A DNA stretch of 64,000 bases from Microbaculum marinum (GTDB lineage Bacteria; Pseudomonadota; Alphaproteobacteria; Rhizobiales; Tepidamorphaceae). The position numbers were made by a program, and so were the translations under genes. Shown piece after piece: positions 24,070-33,006 of this stretch (position 1 is the first letter of the stretch; each line of letters begins with the position of its first letter). A model generated the notes under the pieces. It was given only the letters and a program-made list of their open reading frames with translations. It did not search any database and was not told where the DNA came from. The stretch lies in assembly GCF_042646165.1 (NCBI RefSeq), contig NZ_JBHRTC010000009.1; one strand, 5' to 3'.

Positions 24070-26289
24070 ATGATGCGTCAATACGAGCTGGTCGAGCGCG
24101 TAACGAGCTACGACCCTGACGCCGACGAGGCGCTGCTCAATCGCGCCTATGTCTATGCCATGCGGGCGCACGGTTCGCAGAAGCGGGCCTCGGGCGATCC
24201 CTACTTCTCCCACCCTCTCGAAGTCGCGGCGATCCTGACCGACCTGAAGCTCGACGACGCGACCATCGCCGCAGCGCTTCTGCACGACACCATCGAGGAC
24301 ACCGACGCCACCCGCGGCGACATCGATTCGCTGTTCGGGGAGGAAATCGGCGCGCTCGTCGACGGCCTGACCAAGATCAAGAAGCTGGATCTGGTCTCCA
24401 AACGCGCCGAGCAGGCGGAGAACCTGCGCAAGTTCATGCTCGCGATCTCCCGCGACGTGCGCGTGCTGCTGGTCAAGCTCGCCGACCGGCTGCACAACAT
24501 GCGGACCCTCGAGTTCGTCCCGGAAGCCAAGCGCAACCGGGTCGCCGAGGAGACCATGGACATCTATGCGCCGCTCGCCGGCCGCATGGGCATCCAGTGG
24601 ATGCGTGACGAGCTCGAGGAACTCGCCTTCCGACAGCTCAACCGTCGCGCCTATGACATGATCGCCTCCCGCCTTGCGATGATGCACGAGGCGAACCGTG
24701 AGGCGATCGATGAAATCGAGACCGCGCTCACCAGGAAGCTCGCCGAAAGCGGCATCGAGGCGACGGTCATCGGCCGGCAGAAGCGGGCCTATTCGATCTG
24801 GCGCAAGATGGAGCGCAAGTCGGTCTCCTTCGAGCAGCTCTCGGACATCATCGGTTTCCGGGTCATCGTCGGCACCGTCGACGAGTGCTACCGCACCCTC
24901 GGCATCGTCCATACGACCTGGCGCACCGTGCCCGGCCGGTACAAGGACTACATTTCCACCCCGAAGCAGAACGACTACCGCTCGATCCACACCACGGTGA
25001 TCGGCCCCAGGCACCGCCGCGTCGAATTGCAGATCCGCACCCGCGAGATGCACGAGATCGCCGAGTACGGCATCGCCGCCCACGCCCTCTACAAGGACGG
25101 CGTGTCGGTCAAGCCGGTCAACGGAGACGGTCGCCACGGCATCGAGAGCGGCGCGTATCAATGGCTGCGGCGCCTCGTCGAGATGGTGTCGGAGGGCAAT
25201 ACGCCCGAGGAATTCCTCGAGCACACCAAGCTGGAACTGTTCCAGGACCAGGTCTTCTGCTTCACGCCGAAAGGCCGCCTGATTGCACTGCCGCGCGGCG
25301 CCAACGCCATCGATTTCGCGTATGCCGTGCACACCGACATCGGCAACACTGCGATCGGCTGCAAGATCAACGGCCGACTCGAGCCGCTGATCAGCGAACT
25401 GCACAACGGCGACGAAGTGGAAATCATCGCCTCGCTGGCCCAGACGCCATCTCCCGCCTGGGAGACGATCGCCGTGACCGGCAAGGCCCGCTCGGCCATT
25501 CGCCGCGCCACCCGCTCGGCGTCGCGTCAGCAGTATGCGGGGCTTGGCCGACAGATCGTCGCCCGTGCCTTCGAGCGGGCGGGCAAGACCTATTCGGACG
25601 AGCGGCTGATGGCGGTGCTGCCGCGCCTTGCCCAGCACAACGTCGAGGATGCGCTCGCTGCCGTCGGGCGCGGCGAGCTTCCCTCCAGGGACGTCGTCAA
25701 GGCGCTCTATCCGGACTACAAGGAAGAGCGGCAGCATCGCTCGTCTCCGATCCGCAAGGAAGACGGCTGGTTCGGCATCAAGCGGGCGATGGGCCTCAAG
25801 TTCCGGGCCCCGGACGGAGCCACCGGCGACAGGGCGGGCGCCATTCCCATCCGCGGCATACGGGGCGACCTGCCGGTCAAGTTCGCCGAGCACGGCGGCG
25901 CCGTGCCGGGCGATCGGATCGTCGGCATCCTGACGCCGGGGGAGGGAATCACGATCTATCCCATCCAGTCGCCGGAACTGAAGACCTTCGACGACTACCC
26001 CGAGCGCTGGCTCGACGTGCGCTGGGACATCGACGAGGAGAATCCCGAGCGCTTCCCCGCGCAGATCCTCGTGCGCGCCATGAACGAGCCGGGCACGCTG
26101 GCCCAGATCGCGCAGGTGATCGGCGAAAACAGCGCCAACATCGACAACATCAGGATGATCAGCCGGTCGCCGGACTTCCACGAGATGACGATCGAGGTCG
26201 AGGTTTGGGACCTCAAGCACCTCAACACGATCATTTCGCTTCTGAAGAGCATCAAGGTAGTCAATACCGTGACGCGGGTGAACGGATAG
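24070..26289 (+). CDS. rsh: Bifunctional (p)ppGpp synthetase/hydrolase (RelA/SpoT homologue)
   Basis: This 739-residue stringent-response enzyme has an N-terminal HD hydrolase domain (SHPLEVAAIL, LLHDTIEDT, DRLHNMRTL). The synthetase domain includes GFRVIVGTVDECYRTLG, KDYISTPKQNDYRSIHTTV. A TGS domain (FCFTPKGRLIALPRGANAIDFAYAVH) and a C-terminal ACT domain (MNEPGTLAQIAQVIGENSANI) follow. Both HD and synthetase motifs look intact, so it should make and degrade (p)ppGpp, as the single Rsh of alphaproteobacteria does. pyrE begins 8 bp after its stop. Confidence 0.96.
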   Translation: MMRQYELVERVTSYDPDADEALLNRAYVYAMRAHGSQKRASGDPYFSHPLEVAAILTDLKLDDATIAAALLHDTIEDTDATRGDIDSLFGEEIGALVDGLTKIKKLDLVSKRAEQAENLRKFMLAISRDVRVLLVKLADRLHNMRTLEFVPEAKRNRVAEETMDIYAPLAGRMGIQWMRDELEELAFRQLNRRAYDMIASRLAMMHEANREAIDEIETALTRKLAESGIEATVIGRQKRAYSIWRKMERKSVSFEQLSDIIGFRVIVGTVDECYRTLGIVHTTWRTVPGRYKDYISTPKQNDYRSIHTTVIGPRHRRVELQIRTREMHEIAEYGIAAHALYKDGVSVKPVNGDGRHGIESGAYQWLRRLVEMVSEGNTPEEFLEHTKLELFQDQVFCFTPKGRLIALPRGANAIDFAYAVHTDIGNTAIGCKINGRLEPLISELHNGDEVEIIASLAQTPSPAWETIAVTGKARSAIRRATRSASRQQYAGLGRQIVARAFERAGKTYSDERLMAVLPRLAQHNVEDALAAVGRGELPSRDVVKALYPDYKEERQHRSSPIRKEDGWFGIKRAMGLKFRAPDGATGDRAGAIPIRGIRGDLPVKFAEHGGAVPGDRIVGILTPGEGITIYPIQSPELKTFDDYPERWLDVRWDIDEENPERFPAQILVRAMNEPGTLAQIAQVIGENSANIDNIRMISRSPDFHEMTIEVEVWDLKHLNTIISLLKSIKVVNTVTRVNG

Positions 26290-26297
26290 GGGGACCG

Positions 26298-26882
26298 ATG
26301 GACGAGAACGCCGTACTGGACGAATTTCGCGCCGCGGGGGCATTGCTGGAAGGTCATTTCGTGCTCTCGTCCGGGCGCCACAGCCCCGCCTATCTGCAAT
26401 GCGCGCGCGTGACCATGGATGCCCGGCGCGGCGAGCGGCTGTGCGCCGCGCTGGCCGACCGGCTTCGCGAAAGGTTCCCAGAGGGGTTCGACCTCGTGGT
26501 GTCGCCAGCGATGGGCGGGGTGATCGTCGGCTACGAGGTCGGCCGCCAGCTGGGAGTTCCCGCCATTTTCATGGAGCGTGTCGAGGGCAGCTTTGCGCTG
26601 CGGCGCGGCTTCGGGATCGAGCCGGGCGCGCGCTGCCTGATGATGGAGGACGTCGTGACGACGGGGCTCTCCTCTCGCGAATGCATCGCCGCGATCGGCG
26701 CTGCCGGCGGCAACTGTACGGCTGCGGCGTGCCTCGTCGACCGCTCCGGCGGCACCGCCGATGTCGGCGTGCCGCTGGTGTCTCTGGCAACGATCGAGGT
26801 GCCGTCCTATCTCGATGCTGACGTCCCTGCGGAACTTGCCGCGATTCCGATAACGAAGCCGGGCAGCCGGTTTCTCAGATGA
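26298..26882 (+). CDS. pyrE: Orotate phosphoribosyltransferase
   Basis: This 194-residue type I PRTase makes orotidine monophosphate in pyrimidine synthesis. FVLSSGRHSPAYLQCA is the OPRT N-terminal motif, MERVEG the flexible loop region, and CLMMEDVVTTGLSSRE the PRPP-binding loop. GGGGACCG precedes the ATG. The 8-bp spacing from rsh indicates co-transcription. Confidence 0.95.
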   Translation: MDENAVLDEFRAAGALLEGHFVLSSGRHSPAYLQCARVTMDARRGERLCAALADRLRERFPEGFDLVVSPAMGGVIVGYEVGRQLGVPAIFMERVEGSFALRRGFGIEPGARCLMMEDVVTTGLSSRECIAAIGAAGGNCTAAACLVDRSGGTADVGVPLVSLATIEVPSYLDADVPAELAAIPITKPGSRFLR

Positions 26883-26958
26883 TTTGCCGGACGGGTAGGG
26901 ACTTGTGCCAGTCTGGTCGTTTATGAAGGGCTGACAAGCCTTCGGAAGAACCGGTTCG

Positions 26959-27549
26959 ATGCTTTTCGATCGAAGAGTCAAACCACCGCTGAGCGAACGG
27001 ATCCGCGTCGCCCTCTGGCCGCGACGATCCTGGGGCCGGTCGCTGCGCTATGTGGGCAAGCGCGTCCTGCGACTTTCGGCAACGCCGCATGCCATCGCGG
27101 CGGGCTTCGCCGCCGGCGCCATGGTCTCGTTCACGCCATTCGTCGGTTTCCATTTCATCATGGCCGGCGTCTTCGCGTTCCTGCTCGGCGGCAACGTTCT
27201 GGCCTCGGCGTTCGGTACCGCCTTCGGCAATCCGCTGACCTTTCCCTTCATCTGGACGTTGTCCTACCGGGTCGGCCGGTGGATCCTCAACGATACCGGA
27301 CAACATCCGGCGGCCTCGCACCTGGGGGTCGACCTGAGAAGCCAGTCGCTGGAAGTCGTCTGGCCGGTGCTGAAGCCGATGCTGGTTGGAGCCGTACCCC
27401 TTGGCGTGATTACCTGGATCGTATTCTATTTCCTGATCCGGTCGCTGGTCCGGTCGTTTCAGGAGGCGCGCCGGCGCCGGCTCGCGGAACACGCCGCCAG
27501 GAAAGCAGCAGTCGTCGTGCCGCCGGTTGAGCATGTCGGCGGGGAGTAG
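26959..27549 (+). CDS. DUF2062 family inner-membrane protein
   Basis: This 196-residue protein has an N-terminal basic segment, then ATPHAIAAGFAAGAMVSFTPFVGFHFIMAGVFAFLLGGNVLASAFGTAFGNPLTF in pieces of the DUF2062 signature (GxxVGxFxxxxPxxGxH and GNPxTxPxxx). A last membrane span follows near residues 133-158 and the tail is Arg-rich. Function is unknown. The position between pyrE and pdxJ is one I recall from rhizobial genomes. pdxJ starts 4 bp after its stop. Confidence 0.88.
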   Translation: MLFDRRVKPPLSERIRVALWPRRSWGRSLRYVGKRVLRLSATPHAIAAGFAAGAMVSFTPFVGFHFIMAGVFAFLLGGNVLASAFGTAFGNPLTFPFIWTLSYRVGRWILNDTGQHPAASHLGVDLRSQSLEVVWPVLKPMLVGAVPLGVITWIVFYFLIRSLVRSFQEARRRRLAEHAARKAAVVVPPVEHVGGE

Positions 27550-27553
27550 GACG

Positions 27554-28336
27554 ATGAACGAGTTTCGTGGGAATGAAGGTTATCTGCGGCTTGGCGTGAA
27601 CATCGACCACGTCGCCACCATCCGCAACGCCCGCGGCGGTCGCCATCCCGATCCGGTTCGCGCCGCGCACATGGCTGTGGAGGCGGGCGCCGACGGCATC
27701 ACCGCCCATCTGCGCGAGGATCGCCGGCACATTTCCGACGATGACATTGCCCGCCTCAGCGTCGAGATTGACCGGCCGCTGAACCTGGAGATGGCGGCGA
27801 CGGAGGAAATGCTGGAGATCGCTCTCAGGCACCGTCCGCACGCCGCCTGCATCGTTCCCGAGAAGCGCGAGGAGCGCACCACCGAGGGCGGCCTGGATGC
27901 CGCACGCAGCCACAACCAGCTCAAGCCGATCGTCGCCAGGCTCGCCGACGCCGGCATCCGGGTATCGCTGTTCATCGAACCCGATGCGCGGCAGATGGAC
28001 GCGGCGGTGTCGCTCGGCGCCCCCGTCGTGGAGATCCACACGGGCCGCTATTGCGAACTGGCTCTTGCCGGCGATGGTCCTGGCCGCGAGGCCGAACTCG
28101 GGCGGATTCGTGACGCGGCGGCTTATGCGAACTCGCTCGGTCTGGAGGCGCATGCCGGCCACGGCCTCACCTTCGAGACGGTCGGCGGCGTCGCCGCGAT
28201 TCCCGGAATCCATGAGCTCAACATCGGCCATTTCCTGATCGGCGAGGCGATCTTCGGCGGCCTCGACTCCGCGATTCGACGTATGCGCGCGGCAATGGAT
28301 GCCGCTCGTCGCTCCCGGCTGGCGAGCGAGGGCTGA
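27554..28336 (+). CDS. pdxJ: Pyridoxine 5'-phosphate synthase
   Basis: This 260-residue TIM-barrel enzyme joins 3-amino-1-hydroxyacetone phosphate and deoxyxylulose 5-phosphate to make pyridoxine phosphate. Motifs are RLGVNIDHVATIRNARGG, GADGITAHLREDRRHI, VPEKREERTTEGGLD and HAGHGLTFETV. It is slightly longer than E. coli PdxJ. The ATG at 27554 follows GGCGGGGAGTAGGACG; in-frame alternatives at 27527 overlap DUF2062. Confidence 0.96.
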   Translation: MNEFRGNEGYLRLGVNIDHVATIRNARGGRHPDPVRAAHMAVEAGADGITAHLREDRRHISDDDIARLSVEIDRPLNLEMAATEEMLEIALRHRPHAACIVPEKREERTTEGGLDAARSHNQLKPIVARLADAGIRVSLFIEPDARQMDAAVSLGAPVVEIHTGRYCELALAGDGPGREAELGRIRDAAAYANSLGLEAHAGHGLTFETVGGVAAIPGIHELNIGHFLIGEAIFGGLDSAIRRMRAAMDAARRSRLASEG

Positions 28337-28346
28337 GCGGTCGGGC

Positions 28347-28745
28347 ATGATACTGGGTATCGGCAACGACATCATCGACATACGCCGTATCGAAAAGTCG
28401 CTCGATCGCTGGGGCGAACGGTTCATCGACCGCATCTTCACGCCGGTCGAGCGGCAGAAATCGGACCGTCGCCGGTTGCGCGCGGCGTCCTACGCCAAGC
28501 GCTTCGCCGCCAAGGAAGCCTGCTCGAAGGCGCTCGGCACGGGCTTTCGCCGCGGCGTCTACTGGCGCGACCTCGGCGTCGTCAATCTGGCCAGCGGCCG
28601 TCCCACCATGGAGCTGACCGGCGGCGCGCTGAAGATCCTCGAGGAAATGACGCCGGAAGGATACCGGGCGCGGATTGACGTGACGATCACCGACGACTTC
28701 CCGCAGGCGCAGGCGGTGGTGATCATTTCGGCCGTGCCGCTTTGA
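28347..28745 (+). CDS. acpS: Holo-[acyl-carrier-protein] synthase
   Basis: This 132-residue phosphopantetheinyl transferase activates acyl carrier protein. It has GIGNDIIDIRRIEKSL with the metal-binding Asp, and RFAAKEACSKALGTGFRRG. It follows pdxJ by 10 bp, the widely conserved pdxJ-acpS pairing, with lepB next. Confidence 0.95.
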   Translation: MILGIGNDIIDIRRIEKSLDRWGERFIDRIFTPVERQKSDRRRLRAASYAKRFAAKEACSKALGTGFRRGVYWRDLGVVNLASGRPTMELTGGALKILEEMTPEGYRARIDVTITDDFPQAQAVVIISAVPL

Positions 28746-28778
28746 CCTGCCGTCGGCCGGCGTAGGACGACGAGACCC

Positions 28779-28799
28779 GGCGGCGTGCTGCCGCCTTTT
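28779..28799 (+). terminator. Weak terminator between acpS and lepB
   Basis: GGCGGC / GCCGCC form a 6-bp stem with a 5-nt loop, followed by TTTT, about 35 bp after the acpS stop. It may partly separate pdxJ-acpS from lepB-rnc-era. Confidence 0.5.
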
Positions 28800-28888
28800 C
28801 GCCATCAGGCCCGCGTTGATTGCGGCGAACGGGCGAACCCGCTATACGGTGCTGGACTCCGGCGCCGCCCCTTCCGGAGATTTCATCG

Positions 28889-29647
28889 ATGAGTGTCATG
28901 AGCGAAAAGAAGCCCAAGGAGCAGGGCGGGTTCGGCGAAACCGTCCGCGTCGTCATCCACGCCCTCATTTTGGCGTTGATCGTCCGGACTTTCCTGTTCC
29001 AGCCGTTCAACATTCCTTCCGGCTCGATGATGCCGACGCTCCTGATCGGCGACTATCTGTTCGTGTCCAAGTTCAGCTACGGATATTCCCGGTATTCCTT
29101 TCCGTTCGGGCCGAACCTGTTCTCCGGCCGCATCTGGGCGAGCGAGCCGGATCGCGGCGATGTCGTCGTCTTCAAACTGCCGCGCGACCAGAAGACGGAC
29201 TACATCAAGCGCGTCATCGGCTTGCCGGGCGACGAGATCCAGGTGCGCGACGGCCTGTTGTACATCAACGGGCAGGAAGTTGAGCGCGAGCGCATCGACG
29301 ACTTCGTCGAGACCGAGCCGAACGGCTCGACTACCCGTGTCCATCAGTTCCGAGAGACGCTGCCGAACGGGGTCTCCTACAATATCCTCGAGCTCGGCGA
29401 CAACGGCTTCGGCGACAACACGCCCGTCTACAAGGTGCCCGAGGGCCACTTCTTCATGATGGGCGACAACCGCGACAACTCCACCGACAGCCGCTTCCTC
29501 AGCGCCGTCGGCTACGTGCCGTTCGAGAATCTCGTCGGCCGCGCCGATCTGATCTACTTCTCGATCGACGACGACACGCCGCTCTGGGAAGTCTGGAAGT
29601 GGCCAACCGAGCTCAGGTTCGGCCGCTTCTTCGACATCGTGCGATGA
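28889..29647 (+). CDS. lepB: Signal peptidase I
   Basis: This 252-residue inner-membrane serine protease removes signal peptides. One N-terminal membrane span (VVIHALILALIVRTFLF) precedes PSGSMMPTL with the nucleophile Ser46. The general-base Lys107 is in YIKRVIGLPGD. GDNRDNSTDSRF is the C-terminal box. ATG at 28889 follows CCGGAGA. Its stop overlaps the rnc start by ATGA. Confidence 0.96.
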   Translation: MSVMSEKKPKEQGGFGETVRVVIHALILALIVRTFLFQPFNIPSGSMMPTLLIGDYLFVSKFSYGYSRYSFPFGPNLFSGRIWASEPDRGDVVVFKLPRDQKTDYIKRVIGLPGDEIQVRDGLLYINGQEVERERIDDFVETEPNGSTTRVHQFRETLPNGVSYNILELGDNGFGDNTPVYKVPEGHFFMMGDNRDNSTDSRFLSAVGYVPFENLVGRADLIYFSIDDDTPLWEVWKWPTELRFGRFFDIVR

Positions 29648-30360
29648 CACAGGGGCCGGCGCCCGCCGGGCTGGCGGCCGGCCTGGCGGAGATCCTCGGT
29701 TACAGCTTCGGTGACGAAAGCCTGCTCGTGCAGGCGCTGACCCACGCCAGCGCCGTTCCCGGCGGCGAACGTCTCACCTACCAGAGGCTGGAATTCCTCG
29801 GTGACAGCGTGCTCGGTCTCGTCGTCGCGGGCATCGTCTACGAGGCGTTCCCGCAGGCAGACGAGGGGGAGCTGTCGCGTCGGCTCGCCGCGCTGGTGCG
29901 CATGGAGACCTGCGCCGACGTCGCCCGCGAGATCGGGCTCGGCGACCATCTCATCCTCGGCGTCGGCGAAGCGCAGACCGGCGGGCGCCGCAAGGACGCG
30001 ATCCTAGGCGACGTCTGCGAGGCGATAATCGGGGCGATCTACCTGGACGGCGGTCTCGACCCCGCGCGGGGGTTCATTGTCCGGCACTGGGCGGACCGGG
30101 TCGACGAGACGTCTCCGCGCCTGAAGGATGCCAAGACGACGCTGCAGGAATGGGCCCACGAGAAGGGCGGGGGCCAGCCGGTCTACCGGCAGCTCGACCG
30201 CAGCGGTCCGGATCACGAGCCGGTCTTCACCATCTCCGTCACCGTCGGCGATCTCGAGCCGGCCACCGCGACCGGTTCCAGCAAGCGGACGACGGAGCAG
30301 GCCGCCGCCGAGGCGCTGCTGATACGCGAGGGCGTCTGGGAGGCGCGAAGCCATGGTTGA
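29644..30360 (+). CDS. rnc: Ribonuclease III
   Basis: This 238-residue double-strand RNase processes rRNA precursors. The catalytic domain contains RLEFLGDSVLGLVV and the later DVCEAIIGAIYLD. The C-terminal dsRNA-binding domain spans about residues 160-230 (DAKTTLQEWAHEKGGGQPVY, EQAAAEALL). It overlaps lepB by 4 bp and era by 8 bp, the classic lepB-rnc-era operon. Confidence 0.96.
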   Translation: MTQGPAPAGLAAGLAEILGYSFGDESLLVQALTHASAVPGGERLTYQRLEFLGDSVLGLVVAGIVYEAFPQADEGELSRRLAALVRMETCADVAREIGLGDHLILGVGEAQTGGRRKDAILGDVCEAIIGAIYLDGGLDPARGFIVRHWADRVDETSPRLKDAKTTLQEWAHEKGGGQPVYRQLDRSGPDHEPVFTISVTVGDLEPATATGSSKRTTEQAAAEALLIREGVWEARSHG

Positions 30361-31285
30361 GCCATCCGACTCCGACGCGGTGCCCGCCGGTGCGAGCCGC
30401 TGCGGCTTCGTCGCGCTGATCGGTGCACCTAACGCCGGCAAGTCGACGCTGCTCAACCGGCTGATCGGCGCCAAGGTGTCGATAGTCACCCACAAGGTGC
30501 AGACGACGCGGGCGCTTGTGCGCGGCATAGCGTTGCGCGGCAACGCCCAGATCGTGTTCGTCGACACGCCCGGCATCTTTTCGCCGCGCCGCCGGCTCGA
30601 CACCGCGATGGTGCGGTCGGCGTGGTCGGGTGCCGCAGACGCCGATCTCGTCGTGCTGATCGCCGACGCCCGCAAGGGGCTCGACGAGGATGCACGCGAC
30701 ATCGTCGCCCGGCTGGGCGATATCGCGCGCCCGAAGTATCTTGCGCTGAACAAGATCGACGAGATGCGCCGCGACAAGCTGCTCGAGATCTCGGCGCAGT
30801 TCAACGAGGCGCACGCCTTCGCGGCGACCTTCATGATCTCGGCGCTGACCGGCGACGGGGTCGACGATCTCTTCGACGCGATCGCCGCGGCGATGCCGGA
30901 AGGGCCGTGGCTCTATCCGGAAGACCAGATTTCCGATTTTCCGATGCGCCAGCTCGCCGCCGAGATCACCCGCGAGAAGCTCTACCTGCGCCTGCACCAG
31001 GAACTGCCGTACGAATCGCACGTGGAGACGGAGAGCTGGACGGAGCAGAAGAACGGCTCGGTCAGGGTCGAGCAGGTGATCTACGTCGCCCGCGACAGCC
31101 AGAAGGGCATCGTGCTGGGCAAGGGTGGCCGGACGATCCGGGAGATCGGGGCCGCGGCCCGCGAGGAACTCGCCGACATCCTCGGCCAGCCGGTCCACCT
31201 GTTCCTGTTCGTCAAAGTCCGCGAGCGCTGGGCCGACGATCCCGAGCGCTACCGGGAGCTCGGTCTGGACTTCCCCGGCGACTGA
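30353..31285 (+). CDS. era: GTPase Era
   Basis: This 310-residue ribosome-assembly GTPase has G1 GAPNAGKST (residues 24-32), G3 DTPG and G4 NKID. The C-terminal KH domain includes the segment GIVLGKGGRTIREIG that binds the 3' end of 16S rRNA. The gene overlaps rnc. It is followed on the other strand by a toxin-antitoxin pair instead of directly by recO. Confidence 0.96.
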   Translation: MVEPSDSDAVPAGASRCGFVALIGAPNAGKSTLLNRLIGAKVSIVTHKVQTTRALVRGIALRGNAQIVFVDTPGIFSPRRRLDTAMVRSAWSGAADADLVVLIADARKGLDEDARDIVARLGDIARPKYLALNKIDEMRRDKLLEISAQFNEAHAFAATFMISALTGDGVDDLFDAIAAAMPEGPWLYPEDQISDFPMRQLAAEITREKLYLRLHQELPYESHVETESWTEQKNGSVRVEQVIYVARDSQKGIVLGKGGRTIREIGAAAREELADILGQPVHLFLFVKVRERWADDPERYRELGLDFPGD

Positions 31286-31309
31286 CTGACCTGGCGGGCA
31301 CGATGCCGG

Positions 31310-31699
31310 TCAGGGACGTGTATGAAGACGCTTTCGGAACCAGTCGGCCAGGTCGGCTTCCCGAATTGTTCCCGCGGCTGCCGCCTCCATTATGTGGACG
31401 GCATCGGCGGGCACGAACCTGAGCCTGTATCCGTTGTCGGCCAGGAACAGCCGTGCAACCACCCAGGCCGTCCGCTTGTTGCCGTCGGCGAAGCCATGAT
31501 TGCGTACAAGACCGAACGCGTAGGCGGCGGCCAGGTCGGCTGCGTCTGCCTGGCGATATGCGGCGAGATTCCTGGCACGGTCCAGGGCCGACTCGATCAT
31601 CCCGAGGTCGCGGATCCCGTCGGGGCCGCCGTGTTCAGCCAGCAGCCGGTCGTGAACGGCGAAGACCACCGACTGCGATACCCAGTTCCAGGCGGTCAC
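31310..31699 (-). CDS. doc: Death-on-curing (Doc) family toxin
   Basis: This 129-residue Fic-fold protein has the Doc motif HGFADGNKR (residues 68-76), in which Lys replaces the second Gly of the Fic HxFxxGNGR. Doc phosphorylates elongation factor Tu and so stops translation. The preceding LAAAYAFGLVRN and following LFLADNGYRL are also typical. GTG is the start; it overlaps the antitoxin stop (GTGA), so translation is coupled. The pair sits between era and recO, opposite to both. Confidence 0.9.
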   Translation of the reverse strand: MTAWNWVSQSVVFAVHDRLLAEHGGPDGIRDLGMIESALDRARNLAAYRQADAADLAAAYAFGLVRNHGFADGNKRTAWVVARLFLADNGYRLRFVPADAVHIMEAAAAGTIREADLADWFRKRLHTRP

Positions 31700-31923
31700 T
31701 TCGCCAGGGCGCGAAGGATGTCACGGTCCTCGCCCATGATCTCTTCGGCCCGTTCCATCTGGCGCTCGAAGTCGGGATCGTAGGGTGTTATCCGATATCC
31801 GCCGTCGGGGGCTTCAGTAAGATAGACGATATCGCCCTTCTTGACCCGGAGGCGGGCCATCGCCTCCTTGGTCAGGATGAAACCCGAAGACGCGCCGACG
31901 GTGGTGACCTTGAATCGAAGCAT
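31696..31923 (-). CDS. AbrB/MazE-type antitoxin
   Basis: This 75-residue protein has an N-terminal swapped-hairpin AbrB domain (KVTTVGASSGFILTKEAMARLRVKKGDIVYL) and a C-terminal helix (DPDFERQMERAEEIMGEDRDILRALAK) that should wrap the Doc toxin. Pairings of AbrB-type antitoxins with Doc are known. AGGAG precedes the ATG by about 10 bp. A perfect palindrome with a TATAAT box lies immediately upstream, consistent with autoregulation. Confidence 0.88.
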   Translation of the reverse strand: MLRFKVTTVGASSGFILTKEAMARLRVKKGDIVYLTEAPDGGYRITPYDPDFERQMERAEEIMGEDRDILRALAK

Positions 31924-31940
31924 GCGAGTGCGCTCCTGGC

Positions 31941-31960
31941 TATATAATGGACATTATATA
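31941..31960. promoter_or_regulatory. Perfect palindromic operator/promoter of the toxin-antitoxin pair
   Basis: TATATAATGGACATTATATA has 9-bp arms around a 2-bp spacer and contains TATAAT -10-like boxes on both strands. It lies 17 bp upstream of the antitoxin ATG and 65 bp upstream of the divergent recO start. Repressor binding here could affect both directions. Confidence 0.75.
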
Positions 31961-32024
31961 GTTGGGCGTGGGCGAGTAACAGCCTGCATCTCCTCACTGG
32001 ACCCGTCGAACGGGACGCTTGTCG

Positions 32025-32741
32025 ATGGAATGGTCTGACGAGGGCATCATCCTTGGTGTGCGCCGGCACGGCGAGACGAGCGCGATCGTCGAGCTGTTCA
32101 CGCCTGGCCACGGCCGCCACCTTGGGCTGGTGCGCGGCGGACGGTCGCGGCGCATGCAAATCGTTCTCCAACCCGGCAATTCGGTGCGGGCGACCTGGCG
32201 CGCGCGCCTCGACGAGCATCTGGGTGCGTTTGCGATCGAGCCGGCCGTATCGCGCGCCGCAACGCTCATGGAGAGCCAGCTTGCGCTCTATGGATACGCG
32301 ACGCTGGCCGCCCATTTGCGCCTGCTGCCGGAACGCGATCCCCATCCAGAACTCTACATGCGGTTCCTCGACGCGGTGCCGCTGCTGGCCGATCCGCAGG
32401 AGGGGCCGCAGACGATCGTCCGCTTCGAACTGGCGCTTCTCGCCGATCTCGGTTTCGGCCTCGACCTTACCGAATGCGCCTCGACGGGAGAGCGGCAGGA
32501 CCTCGTCTTCGTGTCGCCAAGATCCGGCCGCGCCGTCAGTCGTCAGGCCGGGACCCCCTATGCCGACCGTCTGCTGGCGTTGCCGGACTTCCTCAGGCTC
32601 GAGGGCGCGCCGGCCGGACCGGAGGAGGTGGCGGCTGGCTTCGCGCTCACCGGCCACTTCCTGCAGCGCCACGTCTTCGGGGCCCGCCGGATCGATCTGC
32701 CGCCCGAGCGCGACCGCCTGATCAGGCGGCTGAGATCCTGA
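32025..32741 (+). CDS. recO: DNA repair protein RecO
   Basis: This 238-residue recombination mediator loads RecA through RecFOR. It has the N-terminal OB-fold (MEWSDEGIILGVRRHGETSAIVELFT, HLGLVRGGRSRRMQIVLQPGN) and the C-terminal helical domain with FELALLADLGFGLDLTECA. The zinc-binding cysteines of some RecO proteins are not all present. ATG at 32025 is preferred to TTG at 32019. It normally follows era directly, but here the toxin-antitoxin pair is interposed. Confidence 0.92.
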   Translation: MEWSDEGIILGVRRHGETSAIVELFTPGHGRHLGLVRGGRSRRMQIVLQPGNSVRATWRARLDEHLGAFAIEPAVSRAATLMESQLALYGYATLAAHLRLLPERDPHPELYMRFLDAVPLLADPQEGPQTIVRFELALLADLGFGLDLTECASTGERQDLVFVSPRSGRAVSRQAGTPYADRLLALPDFLRLEGAPAGPEEVAAGFALTGHFLQRHVFGARRIDLPPERDRLIRRLRS

Positions 32742-33006
32742 TTCGCTGGGCGGCGGGCGCGCTGTCGAGCGGAGGGAACCGGCCGGCGCGGCCGGCGTTG
32801 CCCATGCACCGAGCCGATCGGTGCGGAGGTCGACGGGCCGTATTGCGCGAGATTGTTGCCGAAAAGGCACCTCGCGCAAATTTCATTTCGCGACCACGAC
32901 CCGGTCACGTTTAAAGGTCAATCGATCGCCCGATATTGCCAGGAAACGACCCGGAAAGAATTCGCGGTCAGTATGGTGAACGATTCGTTGTGGAGTATGA
33001 CCGCAG

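Noticed and set aside
23971..26343. 790-codon minus-strand frame antisense to rsh
   Set aside because: Composition is that of a GC-rich shadow frame, and the plus strand encodes a complete, motif-bearing Rsh.
28816..28847. TTGATT and CTATAC boxes as a lepB promoter
   Set aside because: The spacer is about 20 bp, too long for a confident sigma-70 call.
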